NCBI RefSeq assembly: GCF_000153025.1
Contig: NZ_CH672436.1
Span: 40,519 to 104,518 of the forward strand
Direction of reading: 5' to 3'
From: Marinomonas sp. MED121
Lineage (GTDB): Bacteria; Pseudomonadota; Gammaproteobacteria; Pseudomonadales; Marinomonadaceae
Length of the DNA stretch: 64,000 nucleotides
Position 1 is the first letter of the stretch; every line of letters starts with the position of its first letter. Under the pieces are notes generated by a model. That model saw only the letters and a program-made list of their open reading frames with translations, was not told where the DNA came from and did not search any database. The translations under genes were made by a program, and so were the position numbers. Shown here in pieces: positions 8,419 to 17,046 of this stretch.

Positions 8419-9309
8419 TTAATCGATAAGGGCATCACGTCGGATTTTATTTGCCTCGGAAATTAAATGCGCCTCAGAAAGGCGTCCGTATAACTGGCGT
8501 GTGCGTTCTGCACGACCAATGATGTTCGGTTGTTCGGAATATGCAAAAATAGCAGTGTGGCGCTCGGTTTCTCCACCCACTTTGGTAACACGATGCACAG
8601 AGAAACGGCCTTTGAAAATTTGCAAGTCGCCAGGATTCAACTCTAGTTTTTTGACGCTGGAGTGATCTTTATTGCCCACTACATCCAACACTCCATTAAG
8701 GTTTTCGCTATCATGGGTACGAATCATAGGTGAATATTCAAATACGCCCCCTTGTTCTGGCTTTTGTGTCATCATGCTGACTATGAATTCGTTTGTATCG
8801 AAATGCCAAGGCTGCTGTGCATACTCGGGAATCACGTTAATAACTAAACCAGCGAAAGGATCGGCGTATTCATAAATGACTTCTTCTTGAAGGCAGGCGG
8901 CGATAAATCGCTTCATCATCGGTGAAACATAAATACGATGAATAATTGTATCTGGGGCGATCATATCTCGGGTAACGAAACCACTGGTGCGTTCCATGAA
9001 GATACGACGTGGATCGTTTTGGGGCAGGCTGGTGTCATCTTCTGTAAAGTAAGTGTTCACCATACGCTTAGAAAAGAATGTTTTTTCCGATAGGGCTCGG
9101 CTCTCTTCTACTGCCTTTTCGAGCGCCTCCGGCTTTAAAAATTTTTTTAGTACACAGCAACCATCTTCCGCTAGCTCTTTTCTTGCGTACTCAATTAATT
9201 CGTTCAGGGTGACGTCGCCATAGTTGTTGATAGGGTAGCAATCTGTATTGACAATATCGCTGATGTCACCGATTTCAGCATCTCCTAGGGTGATATTTAT
9301 CAGAGCCAT
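8419..9309 (-). CDS. Fe(II)/2-oxoglutarate-dependent oxygenase of the BesD/HalD-like family
   Basis: The facial triad is visible as HFD in QPWHFDTNEF plus a distal His in FSVHRV, with the 2OG-binding Arg in ERHTAIFAY. The segment PGDLQIFKGR and the C-terminal RTRQLYGR are typical of the family that includes the radical amino-acid halogenases BesD and HalD. Halogenases have Gly in place of the Asp; here Asp is present, so hydroxylation or another oxidation is more likely than chlorination. The start at 9309 is chosen because AGGAGG stands seven bases upstream; an upstream in-frame ATG at 9324 lies before that RBS. It heads the unit with the M24 gene. The substrate is unknown and could be a free amino acid or osmolyte. 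Confidence 0.85.
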   Translation of the reverse strand: MALINITLGDAEIGDISDIVNTDCYPINNYGDVTLNELIEYARKELAEDGCCVLKKFLKPEALEKAVEESRALSEKTFFSKRMVNTYFTEDDTSLPQNDPRRIFMERTSGFVTRDMIAPDTIIHRIYVSPMMKRFIAACLQEEVIYEYADPFAGLVINVIPEYAQQPWHFDTNEFIVSMMTQKPEQGGVFEYSPMIRTHDSENLNGVLDVVGNKDHSSVKKLELNPGDLQIFKGRFSVHRVTKVGGETERHTAIFAYSEQPNIIGRAERTRQLYGRLSEAHLISEANKIRRDALID

Positions 9310-9476
9310 TTTAATCCTCCTCAAATGAAGAAAGTTGTTTAAGAAAGTGAATTCAGTATCTTGATAAATATTTAAAAATAGAAACGATTTAAAATAATAG
9401 AATCCATCGATATTATTAATAGTTACATTGGAATGATAATTGCTTATTTATTTTTTTATATTCAATGAGATGTTAA

Positions 9477-10340
9477 ATGAAAAATATTGATTCAGATTTA
9501 TTGAGAACATTTGTTGCTGTATATGAGTGTAATGGTTTTTCATCAGCGTCTGAGTGTTTGAATAAAACTCAATCAACTATTAGTCAGCGTTTATTAAAAT
9601 TAGAAGATATGATTGGTTGCTCATTAATGCAGCGTACTAGTCGTAATGTAAAGTTAACGCCTGCGGGAAAAGATTTTTTAGTGTATGCTCGACAAATATT
9701 GAAGCTGCATGCGGAAGCGATTGATGTTGCTAAATTAGCACAAAAGAATACTACTTTAAAAGTCGGTGTGCCCGATGATTATGCGCAACGCTTTTTAACA
9801 CCGGTGTTGAGATTTTTCAGAGAAACTTATCCGGATCTGATCCCTGAAGTGGTATGTGAAACGTCGGTTCGGCTGATTGAAAAAACCATGCATGGCGAAC
9901 TGGATATGGCGCTCTCTATCAAGCATGACAACACTATTCCGGGCGAGTTTGTTTGTAATGAGCCCCTTATATGGGCGGCAAGTCCCGATTATCTTGTGCA
10001 GGGGCGAGAGGTGATTCCATTGTCCGTTTATCCTGAAGGCTGTATTTTTCGCTCCAATGGGATCGGCGCCTTAGCGAAACACAGCCTGCCTTGGCGGGTT
10101 GCGTTCACCAGTCAAAGCCCAAGCGGAATATCAGTGTCCGTTAATAGTGGTGACAGTGTTACCATTACTAGTAAACGATTATTGCCGGATAACTGGCGAG
10201 TACTAACAGAAGAGGAAGGATTCCCTAAAATCAAATCTGCAGAACTAATGCTCTATCATTCACCAGTATTTGATAATCCATTTTCAAGTTGTTTTGAAGA
10301 AAAGCTACTGGAGTCACTTGGTGTCATCTCGCCTGATTGA
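9477..10340 (+). CDS. LysR-type transcriptional regulator
   Basis: The N-terminal winged helix-turn-helix is clear (residues 1-60: LLRTFVAVYE, GFSSASECLNKTQSTISQRL, LEDMIGCSLMQRT), followed by a periplasmic-binding-protein-like effector domain with KVGVPDDYAQRFLTPVL. Length is 287 residues, slightly short but complete for the family. It is transcribed divergently from the oxygenase/M24 pair across a 167-bp AT-rich spacer, the classic layout of a LysR regulator controlling its neighbour. The effector is unknown. The 3' end abuts an IS30-type remnant, so the last residues may have been changed by that insertion. Confidence 0.92.
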   Translation: MKNIDSDLLRTFVAVYECNGFSSASECLNKTQSTISQRLLKLEDMIGCSLMQRTSRNVKLTPAGKDFLVYARQILKLHAEAIDVAKLAQKNTTLKVGVPDDYAQRFLTPVLRFFRETYPDLIPEVVCETSVRLIEKTMHGELDMALSIKHDNTIPGEFVCNEPLIWAASPDYLVQGREVIPLSVYPEGCIFRSNGIGALAKHSLPWRVAFTSQSPSGISVSVNSGDSVTITSKRLLPDNWRVLTEEEGFPKIKSAELMLYHSPVFDNPFSSCFEEKLLESLGVISPD

Positions 10341-10369
10341 GCCCTTCTTATCACACACTGTATGTGCTT

Positions 10370-10516
10370 TGTCAGGGCAATACCATTTAGCAATTCACGA
10401 TAAATCGTGTCTCTGTGGCATTTAATGATGTAAGCTATTTCAGAGACGGAAAATTTTCGTTTTAAAAACACTGAAATTAGATATCTTTTGCCTTCGGTCA
10501 ACTTGGGAGAATTCAT
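10370..10516 (-). pseudogene. IS30-type transposase N-terminal fragment
   Basis: Read on the minus strand from an ATG at 10516, about 49 codons encode a helix-turn-helix typical of IS30 transposases: LTEGKRYLISVFLKRKFSVS followed by EIAYIIKCHRDTIYREL. The DDE domain is absent; the frame then runs into unrelated codons over the LysR 3' end. It is a truncated relic. Confidence 0.65.
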
Positions 10517-10528
10517 GTTAGTACTGCT

Positions 10529-10620
10529 TTGTTCTGTGGTTAGAAGAAGTGTACCGACGTCAGAAGTTGGCTTTTTCTACACCTGATTTGCAGTGTCGAA
10601 ATTATTATCTGAATTTAGGC
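10529..10620. repeat. Dispersed ~90-bp intergenic repeat, copy 1
   Basis: This shares most bases with 37391-37474 and 55274-55365: AGAAGAAGTGTACC, an inverted pair around GTCAG, TGATTTGCAGTGT and TATCTGAATTTAGGC. The inner part can fold (CCGAC...GTTGG with flanking AGAA/TTCT). It has no coding frame. It may be a miniature mobile repeat or a regulatory unit; the family is not recognised. Confidence 0.75.
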
Positions 10621-10668
10621 CTAATAATTCTTTTATTTGATTATATGTTGCCTTATTTTTTTAACTAG

Positions 10669-10704
10669 GGAACCTTCGAATAACCTGACTTGTTCGCAGG
10701 TTCC
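10669..10704. mobile_element. 36-bp IS5-type mini-element flanked by CTAG
   Basis: Two inward-facing IS5-like ends (GGAACCTTCGAATAA and, inverted, GGAACCTGCGAACAAG) are nearly back to back with no transposase between them. They are bracketed by CTAG at 10665-10668 and 10705-10708, which matches an IS5-type target duplication. It is a minimal remnant or a miniature inverted-repeat element. Confidence 0.6.
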
Positions 10705-10714
10705 CTAGTCGAAG

Positions 10715-11713
10715 CTAATATTTATAACCCTCTTTTTTAGAAGCTACAAACTTAGCCTTTTTGCCTGCTTTTAACGCAGAAAGAGCATTAGGGATGTCTA
10801 AAAAATCTACTATTACTATTCGATCTTTAATAATATCTTTGTGATTTTTATAAAGGTAATCAAACCCAGCTTGTAAACTATTAATTTCGCGGAGTGAAAA
10901 ATATTTATGAAAAGTATTCAGTGCTACCTCATGAAGTGATATTGCCTTGTCAAAACTAGGGAAGGGGTTATTATCTATACGATCTTGAATTGTGACTAAA
11001 TGAGAATTAACATCCAAGAATGGGTATAACGATTCTGCACTCTTTTTACTTACTGTATCAACTGCAGAATAAGCCAATTTTTGACCTAAATAATTATTTA
11101 ATTCAGTTTTCCAATACTTATCATTATAATCAAAAAGCTTAGAAACTCCTCGTTCTCTTAAGTTGGTATGGTGCTCAGCGCTTGCGATTGCAATAACTTT
11201 AAAACCTCGCTTTAATGCTAATTCTGTCACTAGTCTGCCAACCAAACTACCAGCCCCGTTCACAATAAAGCACTCATCACGAATGACCGGGATTTTTTCG
11301 ATAGTTTGCCATGCAGTAAGACCTGCACACATTAGAGCTGAAGCTATATTAAAATCAACATCATTTTCTAATGGAAATACTAGTTTACTATCAACTTTAG
11401 TATAACGTGAATAGGAGCCATGACTTGAGAGGCTTTGATGATAAGCAACTTTATCTCCCAAATTAACTTTTGCTTTAGGCCCAACAGCCGTGACTATTCC
11501 AGCACCATCAACACCTGCTACTTTATAACCATCATCACCTACCATATTGGGATTTATTACCTTCCAGTCAACAGGGTTTAGTGCAATGGCGTGATTCTCA
11601 ATAAGGATATCACTTTCTAATAATATAGGTTTTTCTAAGGTTAATAATTTTAATTCCTCAGGACCTTTAGTGGATTTATTAAATACCCATGCTGTATTGA
11701 CTTTATTATCCAT
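10715..11713 (-). CDS. MDR-superfamily NAD(P)-dependent oxidoreductase (quinone reductase/zinc-type ADH-like)
   Basis: A medium-chain dehydrogenase/reductase of 332 residues. It has the GroES-like N-terminal half (HAIALNPVDWKVI, GVDGAGIVTAVG, GDKVAYH) and a Rossmann half with a nucleotide-binding motif (VNGAGSLVGRLVTELALKRG near residue 155) followed by ALMCAGLTAWQ-type quinone-reductase features. The structural zinc cysteines are missing, so it is more like a quinone or enone reductase. The gene is low in GC. It is co-directional with the VOC gene 100 bases upstream, and the two may form one transcript. No substrate can be inferred. Confidence 0.85.
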   Translation of the reverse strand: MDNKVNTAWVFNKSTKGPEELKLLTLEKPILLESDILIENHAIALNPVDWKVINPNMVGDDGYKVAGVDGAGIVTAVGPKAKVNLGDKVAYHQSLSSHGSYSRYTKVDSKLVFPLENDVDFNIASALMCAGLTAWQTIEKIPVIRDECFIVNGAGSLVGRLVTELALKRGFKVIAIASAEHHTNLRERGVSKLFDYNDKYWKTELNNYLGQKLAYSAVDTVSKKSAESLYPFLDVNSHLVTIQDRIDNNPFPSFDKAISLHEVALNTFHKYFSLREINSLQAGFDYLYKNHKDIIKDRIVIVDFLDIPNALSALKAGKKAKFVASKKEGYKY

Positions 11714-11813
11714 ATATCCTCCAATATAAAATTTTTATTATCATATACTCTTTATATAAAATACCTGCTAGTTATTTAACAGGTATTCTTAAAAATATTC
11801 ATTAGTTAAATGC

Positions 11814-12320
11814 TTAATTGTAAGCGCCAGCAGCATAATGTAGTTCATAACTATGGCTATATATTTCTATAACATTACCAAAAGGGTCCTCCATAAAAAT
11901 CATTCGATATGGCTTTTCTCCAGGAAAGTAGAAGCGAGGTTTTTTCATTCGCCTTTTTCCTCCGGCCATAACAATTCGATCTGCTAATCCTTCCAAGTCA
12001 GGGTCTTGAATACAAAAATGAAACACGCCAGTTTTCCAATATTCAAAATTATTTTCACGACTTTCTTGCTTTTCAAATTGAAATAGCTCAATTCCAATTC
12101 GATCCCCTGTCGACATATGAGCAATTCTTAACGAACCCCATCCTTTGCCAAGTGCATCGGTACACATCTCTCCTATATCTGAATCATCTTCAACGAGATC
12201 AGTTGGCTCCATTATTAAGTAAAAACCAAAAACTTCTGAATAGAATTTGACTGCCTCCTCTAAGTTAGGAACAGAAAGGCCAATATGAGAGAAAGTCCTT
12301 GGGTAGATATTATCATTCAT
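11814..12320 (-). CDS. VOC-superfamily (glyoxalase/dioxygenase fold) protein
   Basis: A 168-residue protein with paired VOC motifs: FSHIGLSVPNLEEAVKFYSE at residues 10-29, GVFHFCIQDPDLEGLADRI mid-protein, and MIFMEDPFGNVIEIYSHS near the end. The metal-ligand candidates His13, His97 and Glu149-type positions appear present. The family covers glyoxalases, ring-cleaving dioxygenases and resistance proteins, so the reaction cannot be assigned. An array of ten-base ATTAAAA repeats lies about 50-90 bases upstream of its start. Confidence 0.85.
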   Translation of the reverse strand: MNDNIYPRTFSHIGLSVPNLEEAVKFYSEVFGFYLIMEPTDLVEDDSDIGEMCTDALGKGWGSLRIAHMSTGDRIGIELFQFEKQESRENNFEYWKTGVFHFCIQDPDLEGLADRIVMAGGKRRMKKPRFYFPGEKPYRMIFMEDPFGNVIEIYSHSYELHYAAGAYN

Positions 12321-12368
12321 TTTAAGCTCACTTTATTTATTTGATCGACATAATCAATAATAGCAATC

Positions 12369-12407
12369 ATTAAAAATCATTAAAAATTATTAAAAGTTAT
12401 TAAAATC
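12369..12407. repeat. Four phased ~10-bp ATTAAAA repeats
   Basis: The units ATTAAAAATC, ATTAAAAATT, ATTAAAAGTT and ATTAAAATC follow each other with 10-bp periodicity, in phase with the DNA helix. They lie upstream of the minus-strand VOC gene. Such phased A tracts bend DNA and can act as an upstream promoter element; the role here is inferred. Confidence 0.6.
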
Positions 12408-12452
12408 ATTACGTTTTGTACTTAAATTCTTGTTCATTGCTTTGCCGAGCAT

Positions 12453-12474
12453 TGAATCGCCCCTAGTTTTCTAG
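12453..12474. mobile_element. Solo inverted-repeat end of IS element A (IS3 family)
   Basis: The sequence TGAATCGCCCCTAGTTTTCT with the following AG is identical to the end of the IS3-type element at 13237, in the same orientation, but the IS interior does not follow. It marks a deletion or an old insertion. The 65 bases between it and the broken oxidoreductase gene hold nothing recognisable. Confidence 0.65.
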
Positions 12475-12539
12475 ATACCCTATAGCTACACTAAAAGCAG
12501 AGCCTCCATCTGTGCTCTTATTCATATTAACAATTTCTC

Positions 12540-13236
12540 CTAGAAAAAACGTTTAGGTAAAAAAGGAGTTATAGCAATAAACGGAACTTGATCTAACATG
12601 AGCTCAGCTATCAAGCGTCCTGTTGTAGGCCCAGTGCTAAAGCCAACATGTTGATGTCCAAAGGCCAGCCAAACATGCTTACATTTAGGATGCGGACCAA
12701 TAGCAGGTAGCGAGTCTGGTAACGTAGGTCGATTACCTTTCCAAAGACTATTATTGGTAGGTTCTCCTAAAACAGCACTATTTTGTACTGACTTAATTGC
12801 CTTTTCTAATTGAACTGTATTAATTTCAGCGTCTTTATCATTCAATTCAGAGCCGCTAGTGAGACGGTATCCTTGGGTCATTGGTGATAAAACAAATGCA
12901 TAATCTACATCATAAATTGGACGGGTTAATATCTCGCCTTGTGGATAAGCAAAATGTTTATGGTAGCCACGTTCAAAACACATAGGTAAAGGACTTGATA
13001 TGGTTTTCAATAAATCATTCGACCAAGGTCCGGCAGCTATAACCACCTCATCCGCAATATATTGATGTCTGCCATGTAAAATAACTTTCTCGTTTCTCTT
13101 GCTAAGTCGTTTGATATCATCACGTATCACTTGTCCGCCAAGCTTAACAAATAAGTCGATATAGCTTTGTGTAATTTCACCTGGATGATCAACAGATACA
13201 GCATCTTTAATATGTATTCCACTACGATAGATGGGT
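12540..13236 (-). pseudogene. C-terminal part of a DadA-like FAD-dependent amino acid oxidoreductase
   Basis: About 232 codons of a DAO-family flavoprotein. The C-terminal motifs are clear: ADEVVIAAGPWSNDL, YRLTSGSELND, NRPTLPDSLPAIGPHP and LAFGHQHVGFSTGPTTGRLI, which in DadA-type enzymes closes over the FAD. The N-terminal FAD-binding GxGxxG half is missing: the gene is cut at 13236 by the end of IS element A. The apparent ATG start lies in the IS, so no functional enzyme is expected. A second copy of the same IS end lies just past its 3' side. Confidence 0.85.
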
Positions 13237-14156
13237 TGAATCGCCCCTAGTTTTCTAGACACTGCTTTGCTTCAAAAAATAGTTCTTTTCATACTCCATA
13301 GGTGACAAGTTATTATTATTTCCATGACGTCGAGTTGGATTATAAAACAGCTCAATATAATTAAATATATCTGCTTTACCTTCTTCTTTGCTCTTATAAA
13401 TTCTACGGCGAATACGCTCTCGTTTTAACAGTGCAAAAAAGCTTTCTGTACACGCATTATCATGACAGTTGCCTCTACGACTCATGCTTGGCACTAAATT
13501 ATTCGTTTTAAGCATACTTTGCCAATCATAGCTCGTGTATTGAGACCCTTGATCTGAGTGAACAATAACCTCACCCTTTGGCTTGCGTCGCCAGTAAGCC
13601 ATTGTAATAGCATTAAGTACCAAATCTGTACTATACGGCTACCCATAGACCAGCCAATGACTTGTCTTGAAAATAGATCAATGATCACAGCAAGAAAAAG
13701 CCAGCCTTCTCGTGAACGAATGTACGTAATATCAGTTACCCAAACGGTATTTGGTTTTTCAACGTCAAACTCTCGGTTAAGTAGGTTAGGTGCAACCGTT
13801 GATAGTTCTGTGCCGCCATAGTTATTTTTCCTCTTATAGCCTCGCTGAGCTTGAAGCCCTTCCGTTCGCATCAGTTGATATACGCGGTTCTTACCACACA
13901 GTTCACCTGTTGCTTGTAAATCTTTATAGACCTTGCTATAGCCATAAACACAGCCATTTTCTAGCCAATATTGTTTTATAAAACCCAGTAAATAATCATT
14001 ATCTTTAGCACGTTTGCTTACAGGACTTGAAAGCCAAGCATAAAAACCACTGGGATGAACGTCTAATGCGCTACAAAGTGTGCGAGTAATCCCCCCGAAA
14101 AATAATAGAGGTCAGTTGTAGAGTTTTCTAATAAGCTAATTACTAGGGAGATCACG

Positions 14157-14423
14157 ATGAAAAATAAAACCTATTCAGACAGTCAAATCATGGGCATCTT
14201 AAACCAAGCCGAGGCAGGTGTGCCCGTGGCGGAGCTGTGTCGCGAGCATGGCATTGGTAATTCAACTTTTTATAAGTGGCGAGCCAAGTACGGTGGTATG
14301 GATGCCTCTTTAATCACTCGAATGAAAGAGCTCGAAGAAGAAAACCGTCGTCTTAAAAAGATGTATGCCGAAGAAAAACTCAAGGCAGAGATCATACAGG
14401 AAGCCATGGCAAAAAAGTGGTGA
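14157..14423 (+). CDS. IS element B OrfA (helix-turn-helix transposase subunit)
   Basis: An 88-residue OrfA of an IS3-family element with a helix-turn-helix (AELCREHGIGNSTFYKWRAK) and a leucine-zipper-like C-terminal helix (MKELEEENRRLKKMYAEEKL). It overlaps OrfB by seven bases, the usual place for programmed frameshifting. It differs from the copy at 54168 by only a couple of residues. Confidence 0.9.
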   Translation: MKNKTYSDSQIMGILNQAEAGVPVAELCREHGIGNSTFYKWRAKYGGMDASLITRMKELEEENRRLKKMYAEEKLKAEIIQEAMAKKW

Positions 14424-15245
14424 AGGCCGCTGACCGTAAGCCGATGGCCAAACAGGCTGTGGTGACTTATCACCTCAGTATAGCATCTGCCTGTCGGACG
14501 TTTAAGATCAGCGAGACCTGCTACCGTTATCAGCCTAAACTTAATGATGAGAATCAGTTGATTGCTGAGCGATTAATCGGGCTGACCCAAAATCAGCGTA
14601 ACTGGGGCTTTGGGCTATGTTTTCTCTACTTCAGAAATGTCTGTAGTTATCCATGGAACCATAAGCGTGTTTACCGTATTTATCGTGAGCTACAGCTCAA
14701 CATGCGCATCAAACCTCATAAACGCTTAGTCCGTGAAAAGCCTAAACCCTTAGCGGTGCCAGAACAAATCAATGAATGAATGTTGGTCAATGGATTTTAT
14801 GCATGATCAACTCTCAGATGGTCGACGTTGCTGTTTGTTTAACGTGATTGATACCGACCTATCCTTACCGGCAGAACGTGTCATACGCTCACTCAATCAG
14901 ATTATTGAGTGGCGAGGTAAACCTAAAGCGATACGGTGTGATAATGGCCCTGAGTATATCAGTGATAAATTGGCAAGTTGGGCACAAGAAAACAGCATTG
15001 AGCTCAGTTTTATCCAACCGGGCAAACCACAGCAAAACGCTTATATAGAGCGATTTAACCGTACAGTGAGATATGATTGGTTAAGCCACTACCTGTATAA
15101 AGATATTAAGGCGCTTCAGGATAAAGCAACACACTGGTTATGGACTTACAATAACGAGCGACCTAACATGGGCATTGGTGGCATTACACCGATACAAAAA
15201 AGGCGTTTAACGCAAACTTTAAAGTCTACACCTGAACTCCATTAA
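14417..15245 (+). pseudogene. IS element B OrfB, two frames with internal deletion
   Basis: An IS3-type DDE transposase read as two overlapping frames, 14417-14779 and 14772-15245. The break comes from an extra AATG at about 14770 (ATCAATGAATGAATGTTGG instead of ATCAATGAATGTTGG). The rve core keeps WSMDFM, RCDNGPEY and YIERFNRT, but about ten residues usually found after NVID (a DFNREG-type stretch) are missing. The copies at 42397 and 54428 share both defects. Confidence 0.8.
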
Positions 15246-15291
15246 AAATGGGGGGATTACCTGCGCACTGGATATTTTTGTCTGCGAGCTT

Positions 15292-15585
15292 TTATGAGCG
15301 TGTATTTTTCTTCGACTCGGTGGCAAAGAGCACGGCGGCTTCCTTTAAGATGTCGCGCTCTTCTGTTACACGTTTAAGTTCAGCTTTAAGTTTGCGCAAC
15401 TCATCAGAATTGGATTGTTTTTCTTGGTAGGAGTGTGCGTTTTCGCCATAGCGATCACGCCAGTTATAAAGGCTTTTAGTCGTAATCCCTAAACGCTTAG
15501 CGACATCAGCGATTGAATAACCACCTTCAGTTACCTGTTTAACCGCTGCTACCTTAAATTCTTCGTTGTATCGTTCGCCGGCCAT
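15292..15585 (-). CDS. IS element A OrfA (helix-turn-helix)
   Basis: A 97-residue OrfA with a helix-turn-helix (GYSIADVAKRLGITTKSLYN) and coiled-coil C-terminus. It is intact, though its OrfB partner is broken. A degraded second copy with an internal stop lies at 43820-44058. Confidence 0.88.
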   Translation of the reverse strand: MAGERYNEEFKVAAVKQVTEGGYSIADVAKRLGITTKSLYNWRDRYGENAHSYQEKQSNSDELRKLKAELKRVTEERDILKEAAVLFATESKKNTRS

Positions 15586-15770
15586 GTTGGGCTCCTCTTT
15601 AAGTACATTATATAGTTAAAGAGTGTCTAAGAAAGTGGGGGTGGTTCATATCAATACCTATACTAAAGTCTATATTGATTCATTATTGCTTGTGGCGTAG
15701 TTTAATTTTGATACGTTATGTCTCATTATTGATTGAGCATGAAATGTAATTAACCATCGGACTAGTAATT

Positions 15771-16985
15771 ATGAATCAAGTAAATAAAACTGATGATAAG
15801 TTAGGCCCTTTATCAGGCATCACTGTGTTGGACTTCTCCCGAGTTTTGGCAGGTCCATACTGCACAATGGTTTTAGCAGATCTTGGTGCAAGAGTTATCA
15901 AGATTGAAAGGTTTAGTACTGGTGATGACACTAGAGCATTTGGTCCTTTTATAGGTGACGACTCAGCTTATTTCATGTGCTTCAATCGCGGTAAAGAAAG
16001 CATTTCACTGGATATCAAATCACCACGTGATAGAGAGTTATTAGAGCGCATGTTGGATAGTTGCGATGTTGTGGTTGAGAACTTTCGTCCTGGTGTTATG
16101 GAGCGCCTAGGTTATGGTCCTGAACGTCTTGCTAAAACACATCCACATATTGTTTATTCATCCATTTCAGGTTTTGGTCACAGTGGCCCATTTAGCGAAT
16201 TACCGGGCTACGATATGGTGGTACAGGCGATGGGGGGGGTAATGAGCCTGACTGGGTGGCCTGATGAGGAACCGGCTCGAGTAGGTACGAGCTTTGGCGA
16301 TTTAGGAGCTGCGCTGTTTGGAGCGATTGGTATTTTGTCGGCACTTTATAGTCGCACTCGTGATGCGCAAGGTACCAGAGTTGATATAGGAATGTTGGAT
16401 TGCCAGGCTGCATTGATGGAAACAGCACTAGCAAGATATGACGTGGAAGGGATTGTTCCCACAAGAACGGGGGATAATCATCCATCGTTAGCACCCTTTG
16501 AAACTTTTACTGCAAAGGATGGTAAGTTCGTAATTTGTGCAGGTAATGACACACTATTCTTGTTAATGATGGATGCTCTAAGGGCTCCTCATATGGCTTT
16601 GGAGCCGCAATACTTAACGAACGATTTACGTGTTCAAAATCGCAAACAACTGGTGAAAGATGTTGAGACGCTAACCCTCTGTGAGCCCATGCAGCATTGG
16701 ATTGACGCTCTTAATGAAGCAGGAGTCCCCTGCTCGCCTATCAACACAATTGACAAGTTATTTACTCACCCGCAGCTATTAGCGCGAAATATGATTGTTA
16801 AAGTAAAAGGCGAAAACGAAAGAGCAATTCGAACAGCTGGTAATCCAATCAAAATGAGCTCATTAGATGAAGTTGATCCTGAGGTACCACTGAAATCTCC
16901 GGGGCTTAACGAACATCGAGAAGCTATCTTAGAAGAATTAATGGCCAAGAACGGTGCATATGCCCCTACAGAGCCAACACTATAG
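15771..16985 (+). CDS. acuN: Class III (CaiB/BaiF) CoA transferase, probable acrylate CoA-transferase AcuN
   Basis: A 404-residue family III CoA transferase. Visible features are the N-terminal LDFSRVLAGPYCTMVLADLG, ENFRPGVMERLGYG, GYDMVVQAMGGVMSLTG and the catalytic Asp in SFGDLGAA (about residue 177). The next genes encode an enoyl-CoA hydratase, an iron alcohol dehydrogenase and a CoA-acylating semialdehyde dehydrogenase. That set matches the acuN-acuK acrylate pathway described in Halomonas, where AcuN makes acryloyl-CoA. The symbol rests on this context; carnitine- or formyl-CoA-type substrates cannot be excluded. The 120 bases upstream, between IS element A and the ATG, must hold the promoter. 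Confidence 0.72.
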   Translation: MNQVNKTDDKLGPLSGITVLDFSRVLAGPYCTMVLADLGARVIKIERFSTGDDTRAFGPFIGDDSAYFMCFNRGKESISLDIKSPRDRELLERMLDSCDVVVENFRPGVMERLGYGPERLAKTHPHIVYSSISGFGHSGPFSELPGYDMVVQAMGGVMSLTGWPDEEPARVGTSFGDLGAALFGAIGILSALYSRTRDAQGTRVDIGMLDCQAALMETALARYDVEGIVPTRTGDNHPSLAPFETFTAKDGKFVICAGNDTLFLLMMDALRAPHMALEPQYLTNDLRVQNRKQLVKDVETLTLCEPMQHWIDALNEAGVPCSPINTIDKLFTHPQLLARNMIVKVKGENERAIRTAGNPIKMSSLDEVDPEVPLKSPGLNEHREAILEELMAKNGAYAPTEPTL

Positions 16986-17046
16986 CCTCACAATTCAGTA
17001 GGCATTCCTCCAACATTACAATTACCCGAGAAGAGAGAGTCGAATA

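Larger units (their letters stand above)
14085..15261 (+). mobile_element. IS element B, copy 1 (IS3 family, 1177 bp)
   Basis: The ends AGTAATCCCCCC and GGGGGGATTACC are inverted repeats. The element sits in orfB of IS element A, with TGCG on both sides (14081-14084 and 15262-15265), a 4-bp target duplication that fits the intact sequence seen at 41870. A copy of the same 1177-bp length lies at 54096-55272. Confidence 0.9.
13258..15345 (-). pseudogene. IS element A transposase orfB, disrupted
   Basis: An IS3-type OrfB with HTH_21 and rve integrase core. Pieces read MRTEGLQAQRGYKRKNNYGG, VWVTDITYIRS (first Asp), VIVHSDQGSQYTS (second Asp) and the Glu in NACTESFFALLKRE. A short deletion near 13625 shifts the frame between the first and second Asp, and IS element B splits the N-terminal part at 14085-15265. 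The remaining N-terminus lies at about 15266-15345. It is non-functional. Confidence 0.85.
13237..15648 (-). mobile_element. IS element A, copy 1 (IS3 family), interrupted by IS element B
   Basis: The ends are imperfect inverted repeats: TGAATCGCCCC...TTTTCTAGACACT at 13237 and, inverted, TGAACCACCCCCACTTTCTT at 15648. Without the nested element it is about 1.23 kb, a normal IS3-family size. No target duplication is visible, consistent with a deletion that truncated the neighbouring oxidoreductase gene. IS element B sits inside orfB. Confidence 0.85.

Noticed and set aside
8419..9309. Amino-acid halogenase
   Set aside because: The facial triad contains Asp (HFD), while the BesD/HalD halogenases have Gly at that place to make room for chloride.
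10529..10620. Integron attC site
   Set aside because: The ~90-bp repeats have a hairpin and end in TTTAGGC, but no proper RYYYAAC/GTTRRRY pair and no integron integrase or cassette array is present.
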